A stretch of 56,229 nucleotides of DNA from Flammula alnicola (taxonomy: Eukaryota; Basidiomycota; Agaricomycetes; Agaricales; Strophariaceae). Position 1 is the stretch's first letter. The number at the start of each line of letters is the position of its first letter. The notes below the pieces were generated by a model. The model was given only the letters and a program-made list of their open reading frames with translations. It ran no database searches and had not been told where the DNA came from. Shown in pieces: positions 32,884 through 43,986 of the stretch. The stretch is taken from contig JADNRV010000313.1 of NCBI GenBank assembly GCA_015499995.1, positions 1 to 56,229 of the forward strand. The letters run 5' to 3'. Position numbers and translations under genes: made by a program.

Positions 32884-35800
32884 ATGCCTGGTGAACTTTT
32901 GCACCCACCCAGAGCGCCAACTGACCAGCTACGCCTGGAGAGCTTCAAGACCCTTTCTCGCCTCCAGCTTATCTTCGAATTTCGACCTTGGCTGGAGCTC
33001 TCAAAAGACCATGTGAAGCGCCGCGTCGATTCGCCGTACTTTTTATTATGGGACTGCCTATGCTTTGGGGCCCCGCTAAACACCCTCCTGGAACTTATCG
33101 GATCGCCCACACCGCACCATCTCGTGGTAACGGTCGATGACTTTGACTTCAACCTCTCAGTCAAGCAGCGAAAGGAATTCTTTGCCAGCTTCATTCAACG
33201 CGTACAATCACTCGAGTCGCAGGGCCGGCTATCTTTTGGAGAGGTTTTGAGGGTGGAGGATTTTACGAGCGGTCTCAGTGCTGGGTTTTCAAGGGTGCGT
33301 GAAAACAGTTTCGTCACGCTTTTCAAACTAACATAAACCCTGGCCATTTCCAGGTCCTTCAGACAGTCAATCGCGTTCTATTTGCCCTTCATGCTTCCTA
33401 TCCGGGAATATTCTCGGTACCACACGGGTCTGAACCAAGACGCGCAAGTCTTATCCAACAACTGATTGAGGGCGAGCGCGCATATAATGCTAAGCTTGCC
33501 TTCACGGCTGTATGTCTTCTTTCATTGCCTGCATTATCGTTGCTAGCCGCTAAAATCGAGATCGATTGACAGGACTCCGCTGCACAATTATACGAAAATC
33601 CTGTCGCTGCTCATCCTTCGCTTGAAGGGTTTATCATCAACTGTTCACGACTGATTCCTTATCACGAGCACGTCCTCAAGTCTCTCTCAGAAGTCACTGG
33701 AACCCCAGGAAGTGAAAATTGGGAATCTATCTTCGCGTTCCAGGTAACTCTATTACCATCAGATGGAAAAAACTTTGGGCGCTAACCTAGCGCCACACGA
33801 CAGAATAAAGTATTCTTCACCAGAATGACAGGCTCGTACCGATCTATCTGTGCGAATTATCTTGCTTTCCAGAAATTCGTGAGCGACGTTAGCCTAGAGG
33901 TGTGAATCTTCAACAATTACGAAAGGTTTTCGACTAAATAAGACTCTTCACATATGACAGAAGGAGGCAAAAGAACTTGCTGGCAATGTTCTGCGAAGCC
34001 TCTCAAATGTTATATCTCGTTTCTCAGAATATCATTCTATATTTATTGTAGGCATCAGTTTGCATCTCGATTGCCCATTACTGACGTATATGCGCGTTGT
34101 TAGGCTATTCTGGAGGTTACATCTCCAACGGACCGTAACTCGTATGACAGCCTATGTACTATAACCCTGGAATCAAGTAAAATCTCAGAATCGCTGGCCG
34201 AAATTGGGCACGAACTTCGTACGATGTGGTGTTTCCAGCTCCTCGGATCGCGCTTTGGCTCCTTCAACCCATTGGACCAGGAATCGTTCGGAAACGCCCT
34301 TCTGGACGACTGTCTCCTCGTGGATCCAGTTTCGGGGCTGTATTACTCCGTCTTTCTTTTTGAAACCATGTTGTTGTGCTGTACGGACAACCGAAGGAGC
34401 GATATGGTCAATATAGGGAATACTCGTTATCCAGTCAAGCCTTGGGAGATTGGACCAGCGTTGATGGAAAAATACCCTCTGAACATCGTTCTCTCAATAC
34501 CAACAGGCAGTCTCGTAGCTTTGCACTGTATAGACGCAGGTATATATTTTCTTTCATCCTAGTGTATTACCCCGTACTCATCCAGAATTTAGCCTATTTC
34601 GAAATTACATGGGGAAATGATGCTGAATGTAGTGTTGTTTTCTACCCCGTTAATCATCACCAGTACACGCAATGGACGACATTACTCGAACCCTTCGTCT
34701 CGCGCGTATATCACTCCACCTCTGTCCCGCAATACCTTGAAGACAACGATGGCGCCAGCGTTTACTCCGGAGTATCCCTCTTAGTGATGGAAGATGAGCA
34801 CAAATTCGGTCTAAGACGTCGTTCTTCCATGGCACGCCCTTGGAGTCTTATTGGAAGAAAAGGCGCCCACTCCGAAAGCTCGTCGATGCTTGGGGTCGAT
34901 GTCAGCGACAAGGTCTCGATTCTTAGTCCAAACCTATTGCCCACATTGTTCTTGAATGGCTTATCTCGGAGTCCGCTCCATCTGAACTTCGTGCCTGACG
35001 CAGACCCTATCCCTTCCACCCATCTGCTAACGGAGTCTCCCACGGAATATTCTACGCCTTCGGAGGACAAACTCCATGTAAATGGTGTTCCAAAGGGCAC
35101 ACCGTTACCTGACCTCACGGACAGTGTCGTCAAAGAAGGCCAATTTCCAATAGCTCATGGCGGATATTCAGACGTGTGGAGGGCTACGTGGAAGAGAGAT
35201 CAGTGTGATATGAAGGTCAGTAGTCCATCTACTTCTCTAATCGCTAGATCTAAAAACTTTTTAGGTGGCGGTCAAGGTCTTGCGCAACACAACAAGTGAC
35301 CCAACGACGAAGGAAAAGCTCATCAAGGTGTGTTATTCACTCCAAAATTTCCGGAAAGGGCGGTTATTAACCCTGAACAGCGTTTACGTCATGAATTGCA
35401 CATCTGGAAACAGTTAACTCATCCTCATGTTCTCGAGCTCTGTGGAACGGTGTCAAACTTTGGACCCGACGCTTCAATGGTCTGCCCCTGGCGTAAGAAC
35501 GGGAGCATCACGAAGTATCTAGAGAGGTCTGGTGACATTCTTAGCGTTGAAGACCGATTAAAATTGGTGAGTATATTGCAAAATGACTTCTTCCGAGATG
35601 GTTATTTACAATTGACCTCGTAGATTGCTGAAGTTGCGGATGGTTTGGCATATCGTAAGTTTATCTTTTTTATCTGATAAAGTCGCACTAAGTAACGAAA
35701 TACTGTATATAGTGCACTCGTGCTCGGTAGTCCATGGAGATTTGACTGGTGTATGTGCCCGTCTTGCCCGCTGATCTAGTATACTTACTGATTACCCTCA

Positions 35801-36335
35801 TTGCTAGTCAAATGTCCTTATAGACGATGAACTGCATGCTCAGCTATGCGACTTTGGACTTTCTACCCTCCTTCTGGAGGAATGCCAGGACGATGGTATC
35901 TCAGTCCAATCGGTCTATACATCACATCTTGGAGGCTCCGTCCGCTGGGCTGACGCATACTTGTTTCGATCTTTCGATGACGACAAACCTCCTATCATAG
36001 GAACGCCGAATGATATATATTCCTTCGGAAGTGTCATGCTCGAGGTATTTCTTTCTCAGCCTTTTGTTCGGAGATCTCTTGACTCAATTTATTTTAAATA
36101 GATTCTGTCTGGCCGCATGCCTTACCACTATCTTCGGACGGATGCACAGGTGGTCATTCAACTGCATCAAGGTATAAAGCCACGACGGCCTGCGTCGACG
36201 TTTGTTGATGATGACCAGTGGGATGTTATTCAAAGATGTTGGAAGGAATCTCCGGAAGACAGACCGACCGCGCAGGACGTCCTACGATTTACTCAGGATC
36301 TTCTTAACCCATGGATACCTTCTCGAGCTACGTAA
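32884..36335 (+). CDS. Cdc24-like Rho-GEF (calponin-like, DH, PH) fused to a TKL-type kinase, 922 aa
   Basis: Thirteen exons close without a stop (32884-33294, 33354-33509, 33573-33743, 33804-33899, 33961-34047, 34104-34539, 34593-35215, 35265-35327, 35381-35566, 35624-35654, 35713-35750, 35808-36044, 36102-36335). Residues about 45-165 resemble the Cdc24 calponin-like domain (SPYFLLWDCLCFGAPLNTLL, FIQRVQ, VLQTVNRVLFALHASYP). About 175-330 fit a DH domain (RRASLIQQLIEGERAYNAKL, YHEHVLKSLSEV, GSYRSICANYLAFQKFV). About 345-505 fit a PH domain (LRTMWCFQLLGSRFG, DDCLLVDPVSGLYYSVFLFE, FYPVNHHQYTQWTTLLEPF). After a Ser-rich linker comes a kinase: glycine loop IAHGGYSDVWRA, VAVK 661-664, HELHIWKQL, catalytic HGD at 761-763, DFG 781-783 and SGRMPY. 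Cdc24 normally ends in PB1 instead. It should activate a Rho-type GTPase (Cdc42 by analogy) and may phosphorylate proteins. Confidence 0.85.
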
Positions 36336-36823
36336 TTACTTGTGAGCGTCTCGTAAAAAAATAATTCTTCAACCGAGAAAACATTGCAATATAGCCTACA
36401 ATTGACGACTCTGGGGTAGTAAAAGTATATTGTATCACGGCTTGTATCATTAGATTTACAGAGCATATAACGCTTCTGTATCAAACCAAGAAACTTTCAC
36501 GAAACAAGGAAAAGATCCCCTCCCTCTAGATTAGCGCAAGACCACCTTGGTTTGTACATGATGAGGGCTTAGAGGGAGGGTCAAGGATATTCTCTTGCTA
36601 TTGGCGATCAGGTGAAAAATACATGCCACTTACTGTCCAAGCAAACACACCCTCACCTCTGGTGATAATCCACCCTGAAGTTTACGATGCCAGAAGCGAA
36701 AGAAGGTACTAGCAGAATTTTGGTTCCTGACCCCTCCTCTCTCTATCTTAGATATCTCTGTCATATATTATATGTAATATGCATTTCTCTTCAAAGCAAT
36801 GAATCTGGAAAGTACAAATTGAA

Positions 36824-38563
36824 TCATAAAGCTAGAACAGAGGCTTCGTCAATATCAGGAAGATCCCAGGAACGTCCATCCTCCGCCAGCCCAAACGACG
36901 TCGAAAGTGGATCAGTGGTGCTCGACGCCCCTGGTCGATATGTGAGCTCCAGCTTGAAATCTATTCCCGCTGCCTTTGCATGACGATCAACATCTGCAGC
37001 AATATCCGTTTCCCTCTGAGTATTGAAGGTCACCCTGACATATTTCAAAACAACGATTCCCTTCCGTGAAGCCTCTGGGCTCAGTCTTCCAATGATGAAT
37101 TTCAGCAAGTCTTCAGCCTTGATGGTTTTCGCGAACGATGCCTCGAATATTTCCAAGTCTGGGAGCAGGGTCTCTTCCCGAGTCGCTTTGACTGCTAACA
37201 CGTTCAGGTCGAAGACGTGTACTAGTCCCGCGTCGGGATGCTCTCCGAGCGTTTGTGATGGTTTGTGAGGCTCTGGGCCAAGTACTAGATGCCTAATAAG
37301 CGGAGCGAGCCGAAAGGACTCGGATATGTCGCGAGCTGATAAATCCCGTGGCTCGAAAGTCAACTTGACGATAGACGTCGACCTCTCAATCAAGGAGAGA
37401 ATGGGGGATGGAATGTCCATGTCCTCTTGACGTCGAAATAAAGGACGCCGTTGATAGTCGATCCACTTGAGGTTCTGGGCACTGATGGAACGGAAAAAGG
37501 CTGTGCCAACATTGATGCTCCCTAAGTCTTCAATGCACAGTGATTGTAGGTGTGGAAGAGATAACGTGCTACTTGGTGGTGTGAATACCTCGCCCATGAA
37601 TTCAATGATCATGAATTTGCAATGGACAAGGTTAGGAAATTTTTCGAAGAGCATGAGAGCCTGATTTTGGCTGATCGGTGAATAGAGGCATAGATATGTG
37701 AGGGAGAGAATATTTTCTGTGAATGTGGAGGCAGATTTCAGTCCATAGAGCGACATCTTTCGCACATTTGGTGCCTTCCACAAGACGGAAGTATTCCAGG
37801 AATATTCTTGCGAGTCTCGTTTATGAAGACTCGCTCTGAAGATTCTGAGCATAGGGATCATGTCGACTGAAAGCATCGCATCCAGTTTTTGGTAGATGTC
37901 AAGAGGCATGGATAATTCGACATCGAACCAACGTGCTGCAAAAGGAAGAATGGCGTTAAAAATTCCAAGCAATATCTGTGCTTCCCATGGAGAGATGGGT
38001 CCAAATGGCTCCCGTGCAAGGCCGAAATAGAAGACTGATAACGATATAGGACAAGTGCCGGATCGGGAAAGCCAGTCCTTTGCAGCTTCAGACCGTAGCG
38101 TCGCCACCCGACCAAAATCCTGGCGACGCTTCTCCAAATACTGCTCTGACATATCTTCCGGAGCATAAGATGGTTCGTGTGGAAATGGGATATGTAGTCT
38201 TGCCCAGAGGTGGGGCGAAGACAAAGCAGCGGATCGCCACGTGCTGCATACGCGAGTAAGGAGCAGAGGAGCCTCGGAAGTGCTCATAATAGGATTTCGG
38301 TGAGTCGGTAGGCAATGGTAAAAGATTTCGTTCCACATCTCAGGTGGGACACGGCGAGCAGGGGATAGTATCCTGTTGTACACGTTAATGGCCTTTTGGG
38401 TCATTTGTTCTTTCTCTTTGAGATCCTCGAGGAGCTTATCCAGACGTCGAATTTCAGCCTGAATACTTCGAAGTTCCTTGATTGGTTCTTCCAGTAGTTC
38501 ATTGACTTGATCGATCGTCGCCTTTGAAGGAGGGGAGAGACGATCAGTCTTATTCGATCCCAT
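36824..38563 (-). CDS. F-box-like protein, 579 aa
   Basis: A single long exon; the first ATG is at 38563 (MGSNKTDRL). An N-terminal coiled coil (IDQVNELLEEPIKELRSIQ, EIRRLDKLLEDLKEKE) leads into the basidiomycete F-box-like core at about 70-130: RRVPPEMWNEIFYHCLP, EAPLLLTRVCSTWRSAAL, SPHLWARL. The rest has leucine-rich-like repeats (LSLPHLQSLCIEDLGS, LKWIDYQ, IVKLTFEPRDL). Such proteins usually serve as substrate adaptors of SCF ubiquitin ligases. Their targets are mostly unknown, and the family is greatly expanded in Agaricomycetes. A 5' fragment (39590-39617) and a 3' half copy (41985-42790) of relatives lie nearby. Confidence 0.88.
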   Translation of the reverse strand: MGSNKTDRLSPPSKATIDQVNELLEEPIKELRSIQAEIRRLDKLLEDLKEKEQMTQKAINVYNRILSPARRVPPEMWNEIFYHCLPTHRNPIMSTSEAPLLLTRVCSTWRSAALSSPHLWARLHIPFPHEPSYAPEDMSEQYLEKRRQDFGRVATLRSEAAKDWLSRSGTCPISLSVFYFGLAREPFGPISPWEAQILLGIFNAILPFAARWFDVELSMPLDIYQKLDAMLSVDMIPMLRIFRASLHKRDSQEYSWNTSVLWKAPNVRKMSLYGLKSASTFTENILSLTYLCLYSPISQNQALMLFEKFPNLVHCKFMIIEFMGEVFTPPSSTLSLPHLQSLCIEDLGSINVGTAFFRSISAQNLKWIDYQRRPLFRRQEDMDIPSPILSLIERSTSIVKLTFEPRDLSARDISESFRLAPLIRHLVLGPEPHKPSQTLGEHPDAGLVHVFDLNVLAVKATREETLLPDLEIFEASFAKTIKAEDLLKFIIGRLSPEASRKGIVVLKYVRVTFNTQRETDIAADVDRHAKAAGIDFKLELTYRPGASSTTDPLSTSFGLAEDGRSWDLPDIDEASVLAL

Positions 38564-40528
38564 CAAGAAGCTCTAAAGTCGTCTAAAAGAAATTTCCATG
38601 TCACAGGGGGATGGGTCCGATGGGATGCGTAAATTCTCAATTCCCTCATAAGGATTTTCCTCGGCCATCAGCATTCCCACGATGCATGATGTGCTGCCGA
38701 TCGGCACGTCGACGCCGTTCTGCGTCGTCGACATCCATCGTGAGCGCGGCTTGAACATGGCCCCAACCGTTTTCGCCGTTGTTCGAACCGGAAGTATTAA
38801 TGATGCTTGTGCCGTAGAATAACAGTAGAGGCTTTATAATTCGCAAGATTTTCGAGGGTGGGTTTGCATTGATGTCAGGATAAGTTTGTTGGCACCCAGT
38901 TAGCGTCTCAGCACAAGGGATCGTGGAAATGGACAGATGCAAAACAACCTTTGTTGAAAGAAGGATTCGTATAATATTAGCATCTGCCTTGGAATATCTG
39001 ATTAACTTGAATGCTTAGATAGCGAAGTTTAGAAAGGAAGACATGAAAATATTTCCTATGATATGTCCTAGATACTTCCCTCGCCTCTCGCGAAGTTAGC
39101 GCTTTGGAATTTTCCAGCTTGTTGAAGATGTGGATTGATAATTCCTGTCAACTCGTGCCATTGTTTGAAACAGAATGCAGAGTGTAAGTGGAAACTCAAT
39201 TGCACTTCCTCGCCCTCGACGGGCGCTTATATGTTCGTAGTTCAAAACTTGTAGTTAAAGTACCTAGGAGTGACTGAGTCCAAATTTACACAAAATGTAT
39301 ACAAGGCTAGGTAAGGGATATGCAAGAAATCTGGAAGAGAGAAATGACGAGTAAGAAAGAATTAAAAAAAGGAGTTACGAAACCCGGACGAATCGAGAAT
39401 ATCGATGCCGTCCTGCCGAATCCTGACTTGCGCGTTATGCCGCTCATGCCGTCCAGTCTGGGTATTTCTGGGTGACACGGAGCATTGCAGGATGGTTCTT
39501 ATTCAAAGCCGAGGCAATTTATTGTGGCAAGGGATTCGAGGGCAATTCTTGTGACTCCTACATACTTCTGCCGCTTCCCTGTCTTTCATTTGATGGGATC
39601 GAATAAGACTGATCGTCAGTAGCCTCCCTTTGAAGGCGCTTCGTTATTCTCCAACAGCCGGGAAAGATCAGGATCAGGATTGTCCATCGATAGAGCCTCT
39701 ACGACGTGATATGAAGCAAAAGATATCTTGAAAGACATCAGTCGAGGAAGTTCTGCGAACTAAAATGACTCACCCAGAAAATTGAGATAGGAGTAAGAGG
39801 GATTCTCAGGGAAGTATGTCAGTTGAATAAGAGTCAAGAGTGTAACAATAATGGTAAGCTCAAGACCGTTGTGTGGGTCGGATTGATCCGGACGGGCCGA
39901 ACGTGCAACCTCCACTCATCAAGGCGCCCAGCAAATTGAATAGTTCCTTTCTGAATGTGAATCTCGGAATCTTGCACTCTGCACGTCAAAAGGAGTTTCT
40001 CAAACCTCTGGAACAGGCTGAGTCATGATGGGTACGACTGAAATGAAGGACGACATAAAGACGAAACAAGGGAGCAAAAACCCCAAAAAAGCCACCTCAT
40101 CAACAACCTCAATCCCCCCGACTCCCAGAGCACAGCGGCTGCACAATATACATATTGTGACTGTCCAGAAGCGGTGGCCAGGTGGATCGGTTCATGAAAC
40201 CGCAAATTTGGAAAAGTCGAAGTTGAAGGCGCGAAATGGAAGTTGAAATGGCGAGATTTTATAAAGTCAAGGTTGAAGTGGTGGGATTGGAGTGGAGTGG
40301 CGAGGTGAAGTGGTGCAATCGACGAGGTACGCTTATCTTTAGAACAAGCCTTTTTGATGGGCGGCTATAGATCTTGTGGTCTTTGCGTGCACGTCCAACG
40401 CCATGGACAGCCGTTCAACAAGCCAACTACCGAGATATCGCTGTCTTCGACTGTAACTCTTCTTATCAAGCCTTGTGCATCAGATGATTCTGTAACTGTA
40501 TCGTCCGTTTGGGACCACCTCGCTCGCC
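38564..40528. other. gene-poor stretch with a fragment of the F-box gene
   Basis: No supported exon. A leftward open frame at 38573-38942 ends just before the F-box start, has no family resemblance and may be leader sequence. The only structured item is the inverted fragment at 39590-39617, listed separately. Confidence 0.45.
39590..39617 (+). repeat. inverted 28-bp copy of the F-box gene start
   Basis: Exact reverse complement of 38539-38566, covering the ATG and first codons of the F-box gene (MGSNKTDR). Weaker similarity continues to about 39640, and a stop follows soon. It is a relic of a duplicated F-box copy in the opposite orientation. Confidence 0.75.
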
Positions 40529-40535
40529 TATAAAT
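40529..40535 (+). promoter_or_regulatory. TATA box of the metalloendopeptidase gene
   Basis: TATAAAT, 59 bp upstream of the ATG at 40594. Confidence 0.6.
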
Positions 40536-40593
40536 GGGACCCTCTTTGCGGGAGATGTCGATTCATTGAAGCCCCAACTCAAACGACTTCATT

Positions 40594-41859
40594 ATGTTCT
40601 CAAACACCCTCCATGGAGCTTTCTTTACCCTCACTTCGCTCGCCGTCGTTGTTTCGGCTACTCGATCCCTTTCCCTGGAAGTGACTGGTATGTGATTCTT
40701 TTTTGCGAGCCTGCTTCGTTTCCACGTTAATGTTTTTACAGGTCCTCCCTCTATCGCGTCCGTGGAACATCTCAAGGTTATTGCGACCATTATGAACACA
40801 GGAGACGAGACCGTCAAGGTCCTCAATGATCCCCGCGGCCCGCTGTCTAAGCTTCCTACTGATACCTTTGCGATCACGGACGCAACAGGCGCCCAACCTT
40901 CCTTCACAGGTATCAAGGTTAAGTATGTCCCTAAGACGGCCGTCGCTCTTGGAGCCTACACCGTTCTATCGCCTGGCGAATCCGTCGACGTGGAGCACAA
41001 TCGTACGTTAAACTTGTGCCCTATTTTCAATTACAACTTACATCTATTTCTAATTTAGTCGCTCAAGCGTACAACTTCACGGCTTCTGGCGCAGGCAATT
41101 ATGATATCCGTGCACGCAACATTTTCTACGTTGTGAACGACGACGAGATGATCTCGCATATCTACGCCAACTCCAAGTCCCATGCGGCCAAGATTTCTGG
41201 AATGCTCGCATCTACCCGACCCACGCTCGCCAAACGCGTGCCAGTGACCTACAAGGGGTGCAGTTCGTCCCAGCAGACCTCCCTAGTTGCTGCCGCCGCG
41301 GCTGCTCAGAGCTACGCTGTGAGCGCCTCGTCATACGCTAGCTCCCACACCAACTCTACGACTCGCTTCACAACCTGGTTTGGTCCGTACACCACCGCGC
41401 GACACTCTACCGTTGAATCCCACTTCTCGGCCATCAGCAGCAACACTTTCTCTTCATATACGTTTGATTGCACATGCACTGACTCAGACACCTACGCATA
41501 CGTCTATCCCGATACGTGAGTTTCTCGATAGTCCCTCTATTGTTGATCGATTCTAAATCAAACCTTTAAAGTTTCGGAACAGTCTATCTGTGCGGCGCGT
41601 TCTGGAGTGCCCCAACTACCGGTACCGATTCCAAGGCGAGCACCTTAGTCTTACTCGAGCGATGAAATATTTATCATTATATTTTTAGGGTGGAACCCTT
41701 GTGCATGAGTCTTCTCACTTCACCAGAAACGGAGGCACAGATGATAACGCCTACGGACAGTCAGCATGCAAATCGCTCGCGATTAGCAACCCAGCATCGG
41801 CTGTCGATAATGCCGACTCGCATGAGTATTTTGCTGAGAACAACCCAACTCTCGCTTAA
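40594..41859 (+). CDS. peptidyl-Lys metalloendopeptidase precursor (M35, deuterolysin/aspzincin family), 348 aa
   Basis: Five exons (40594-40687, 40742-41002, 41059-41515, 41572-41635, 41689-41859) close in frame. Signal peptide about 1-22 (FFTLTSLAVVVSA). A propeptide of the deuterolysin type (LEVTGPPSIASVEHLKVIATI...) ends at the Kex2 site AKR at 176-178. The mature enzyme of about 170 residues starts near TYKGCSSSQQ and has the Cys pattern FDCTC and YLCGAFW. Zinc site: HESSH at 298-302 with the aspzincin motif GTDDNAYG at 308-315 (third ligand Asp311). The close match of the FGTVYLCGAFW...GTLVHESSHFTRNGG block to mushroom Lys-specific endopeptidases supports cleavage before Lys. Secreted. 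The last intron (41636-41688) starts with GC (AAG|GCGAGC); this choice gives the intact zinc motif. Confidence 0.92.
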
Positions 41860-41984
41860 TGTCTCTACCAATTTTTCAATTATGGATTTGGGGCGCTTGA
41901 GTACAGTCATCAAACTCGTAGCTATGATTAGACGCCCGTCACTTGTGCTGTACTGTACGTACGCGTAACAGTAGAAAGACAGTA

Positions 41985-42790
41985 CCATTTGAAGTCATAA
42001 AGCTAGAATAGTCGTCTGTTATTCCAAGCGATGGCGAAATGATACTCAATGGCCCTGCTTGATATGTGGGATCTGGTTGATATGTGAGCTCCAACTTGAA
42101 ATCTATGCACGCTGCTTTAGCAATATCCCTCTGCCTCGGCCTATCGAACGTCATCCTGACATATTTCAGAATGGCGATTCCTTGCCCATGCAGCTTCACG
42201 ATCCAGTCTGCGCACGATAAATTGCAACAAATCGTCATCGCTGAAATTCTTCATTAATGATGCCTCAATTATTTCCAACTTCGGGAGTGGAGTCTTTTCA
42301 ATTTTGTGGGTCGCTTTGACCGCTACTGTGTTCAGGTCGAAGTTGTCCCTTCGGCTCATTTTAGGTCGTTCTCGGGAGATAATTCATGACGGTCCCCTGG
42401 GTTCCTCGCCAACTACGAGAGGCCTAATAAGCGGTGCGAGGCGATAGCGCTAGCATTCAGATTTGTCGTGGGTTGATACCCTGCGTGGGTTGAAAGTCAG
42501 CTTGGTAATAAAGGTCGGCCTCTGAATCAAGGAGAGAACAGGTGAGGGAAAGTTCACGGCCCCGCCATGCTGAGAGATGTGATATCATTCATAGGTGATC
42601 CACTTGAGATTCGGCGCATTGATGGATCGGAGGAAGACTTTGCTACCATCTGTGCTGCCCGAGTCCCGAACGCACAGTGATTTTAAATGGGGAAGGGATA
42701 ATGTATTTCGTGGTTCGAATACCTCATCTTTGGTGTCGACGACAACCAAAATGCGAAGAGAAGTGGTGTACCTCCGAGCACTTAACAGCA
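41985..42790 (-). pseudogene. 5'-truncated, frameshifted F-box paralogue
   Basis: Only the C-terminal half is recognisable, in at least three frames. VFEPRNTLSLPHLKSLCVRDSGS and FLRSINAPNLKWI sit near 42600-42740. FDLNTVAVKATHK and LPKLEIIEASLMKNFSDDDLLQFI sit near 42220-42340. ILKYVRMTFD and IDFKLELTYQPD sit near 42070-42180. Each aligns in order with the gene at 36824-38563. The F-box itself and the first 300 codons are missing. It lies directly behind the metalloendopeptidase gene. Confidence 0.85.
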
Positions 42791-42981
42791 AGTATCGTTT
42801 TAGATTTTAGGCCTTAGGGTTTGTAAATTGTAATTGCGTGGCTGCCAAGCAACACCACAAGTTCAAATCAATTCCGGTGAATAATATTTCTTCTGTTCTT
42901 CAGCTACTATACGTGCACAACCCATGGCTACCCAGAAACTATGGATTGGTGGGCCACTTGAAAGGATCAGGTACTTCGGCA

Positions 42982-43909
42982 TTAGAAATCGCTGCCCTTG
43001 GATCCAGGGTCAAAGCGCCACTGGCCACAAAGATCAGTTTCGTACCCTCCCTACGAAGGAATCATACGTAAATATCACAATTATATAAGATTGAGCATCC
43101 AAACAAACCTGTTTGCCGTTCACTCCGCGCGTGTTGCAGCCATCAAGAGGCAGTCTGAGGAGTCGATTGCAGTTACCGTCGATTGTGAAGCTACAGCTAA
43201 TTTTTAAAATGGTAAATGCTCGTCAACATATAGGTAGCAGTGATTTGTATGGCATATAACGTACCCATTTATGGCTGCACCGCTCACATATATAGTGAAT
43301 GTACCGTAGTCATAGCGAGACTAGAATGATTGTGAGCTAGAACAGTGAGGAAGAAGACTAGGCTAACATAGAGGGTATGTCCATCTGGAACATAGACGCC
43401 GATGGCACGATTGCTAGGGAGCACATTTTTTAATTAGGCCGGATACTATGGTATGGTTGAATAGCGCAGCGTACTTGCAGAAGTCGTCAATCACAGACGC
43501 GGCGGGTGCACGATCGACCTGAAAGAGCCAAAGCCGCGCACAATAAGACCGAATAGTGTTTACAAGATGAGCGAATACATACAGCGGTGCCTGTGTTGTA
43601 ACAGGTGACTACCTCCGTACCATCGCGCTTTGCAAGAGTCGTATTACCAGCTAGGTAATAGAATTTACGCCGAATTTGCGATGTCAGCGCTCCATATTAC
43701 TGCTAATTCGTTGCTGATCAACCGACCTTTGATAAATCCAGTTTCGACGCTGATCCACTGTAGAAAGTGAAAGCCGTTTAGAAAGCAGGCATAGTCCATG
43801 GCCAGTCGTGCCGACGTACCTTTGCGGGGGCGGCAGGTGTCGTGGATATGGTCCCCGCAAATGCAGAGGTAGCCATAGCAAGGAGTGCAGTAACGGTAAG
43901 GGATTTCAT
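42982..43909 (-). CDS. small secreted protein, Y3-like glycan-binding family
   Basis: Eight small exons from ATG at 43909 to the stop at 42982 join in frame with GT-AG introns. Signal peptide MKSLTVTALLAMATSAFA; a dibasic LAKR follows about 30 residues later. The mature part starts DGTEVVTCYNTGTAVDRAP and has IDDFC, YDYGTFTIYVSGAA, CSFTIDGNCNRLLRLPLDGC, NTRGVNGKQGGYETDLCGQWRFDPGS. Six Cys and the GENGKQGGY/CGxWRxDPG-type ending resemble the Agaricomycete family typified by the glycan-binding protein Y3 of Coprinus comatus. The function is then probably carbohydrate binding outside the cell, with defence as one possibility; this is inference. The short exons and TATA box at 43981 suggest a regulated, secreted product. 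Confidence 0.75.
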
Positions 43910-43980
43910 CGCTCTGGAAAGGTTCTGCTGGTGTTCAGGAGGGAATTGAAGCTGGTACTTTCTCTACAATGGGGGTGTCC

Positions 43981-43986
43981 TTTATA
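43981..43986 (-). promoter_or_regulatory. TATA box of the Y3-like gene
   Basis: TATAAA on the minus strand, about 72 bp upstream of the ATG at 43909. Confidence 0.55.
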
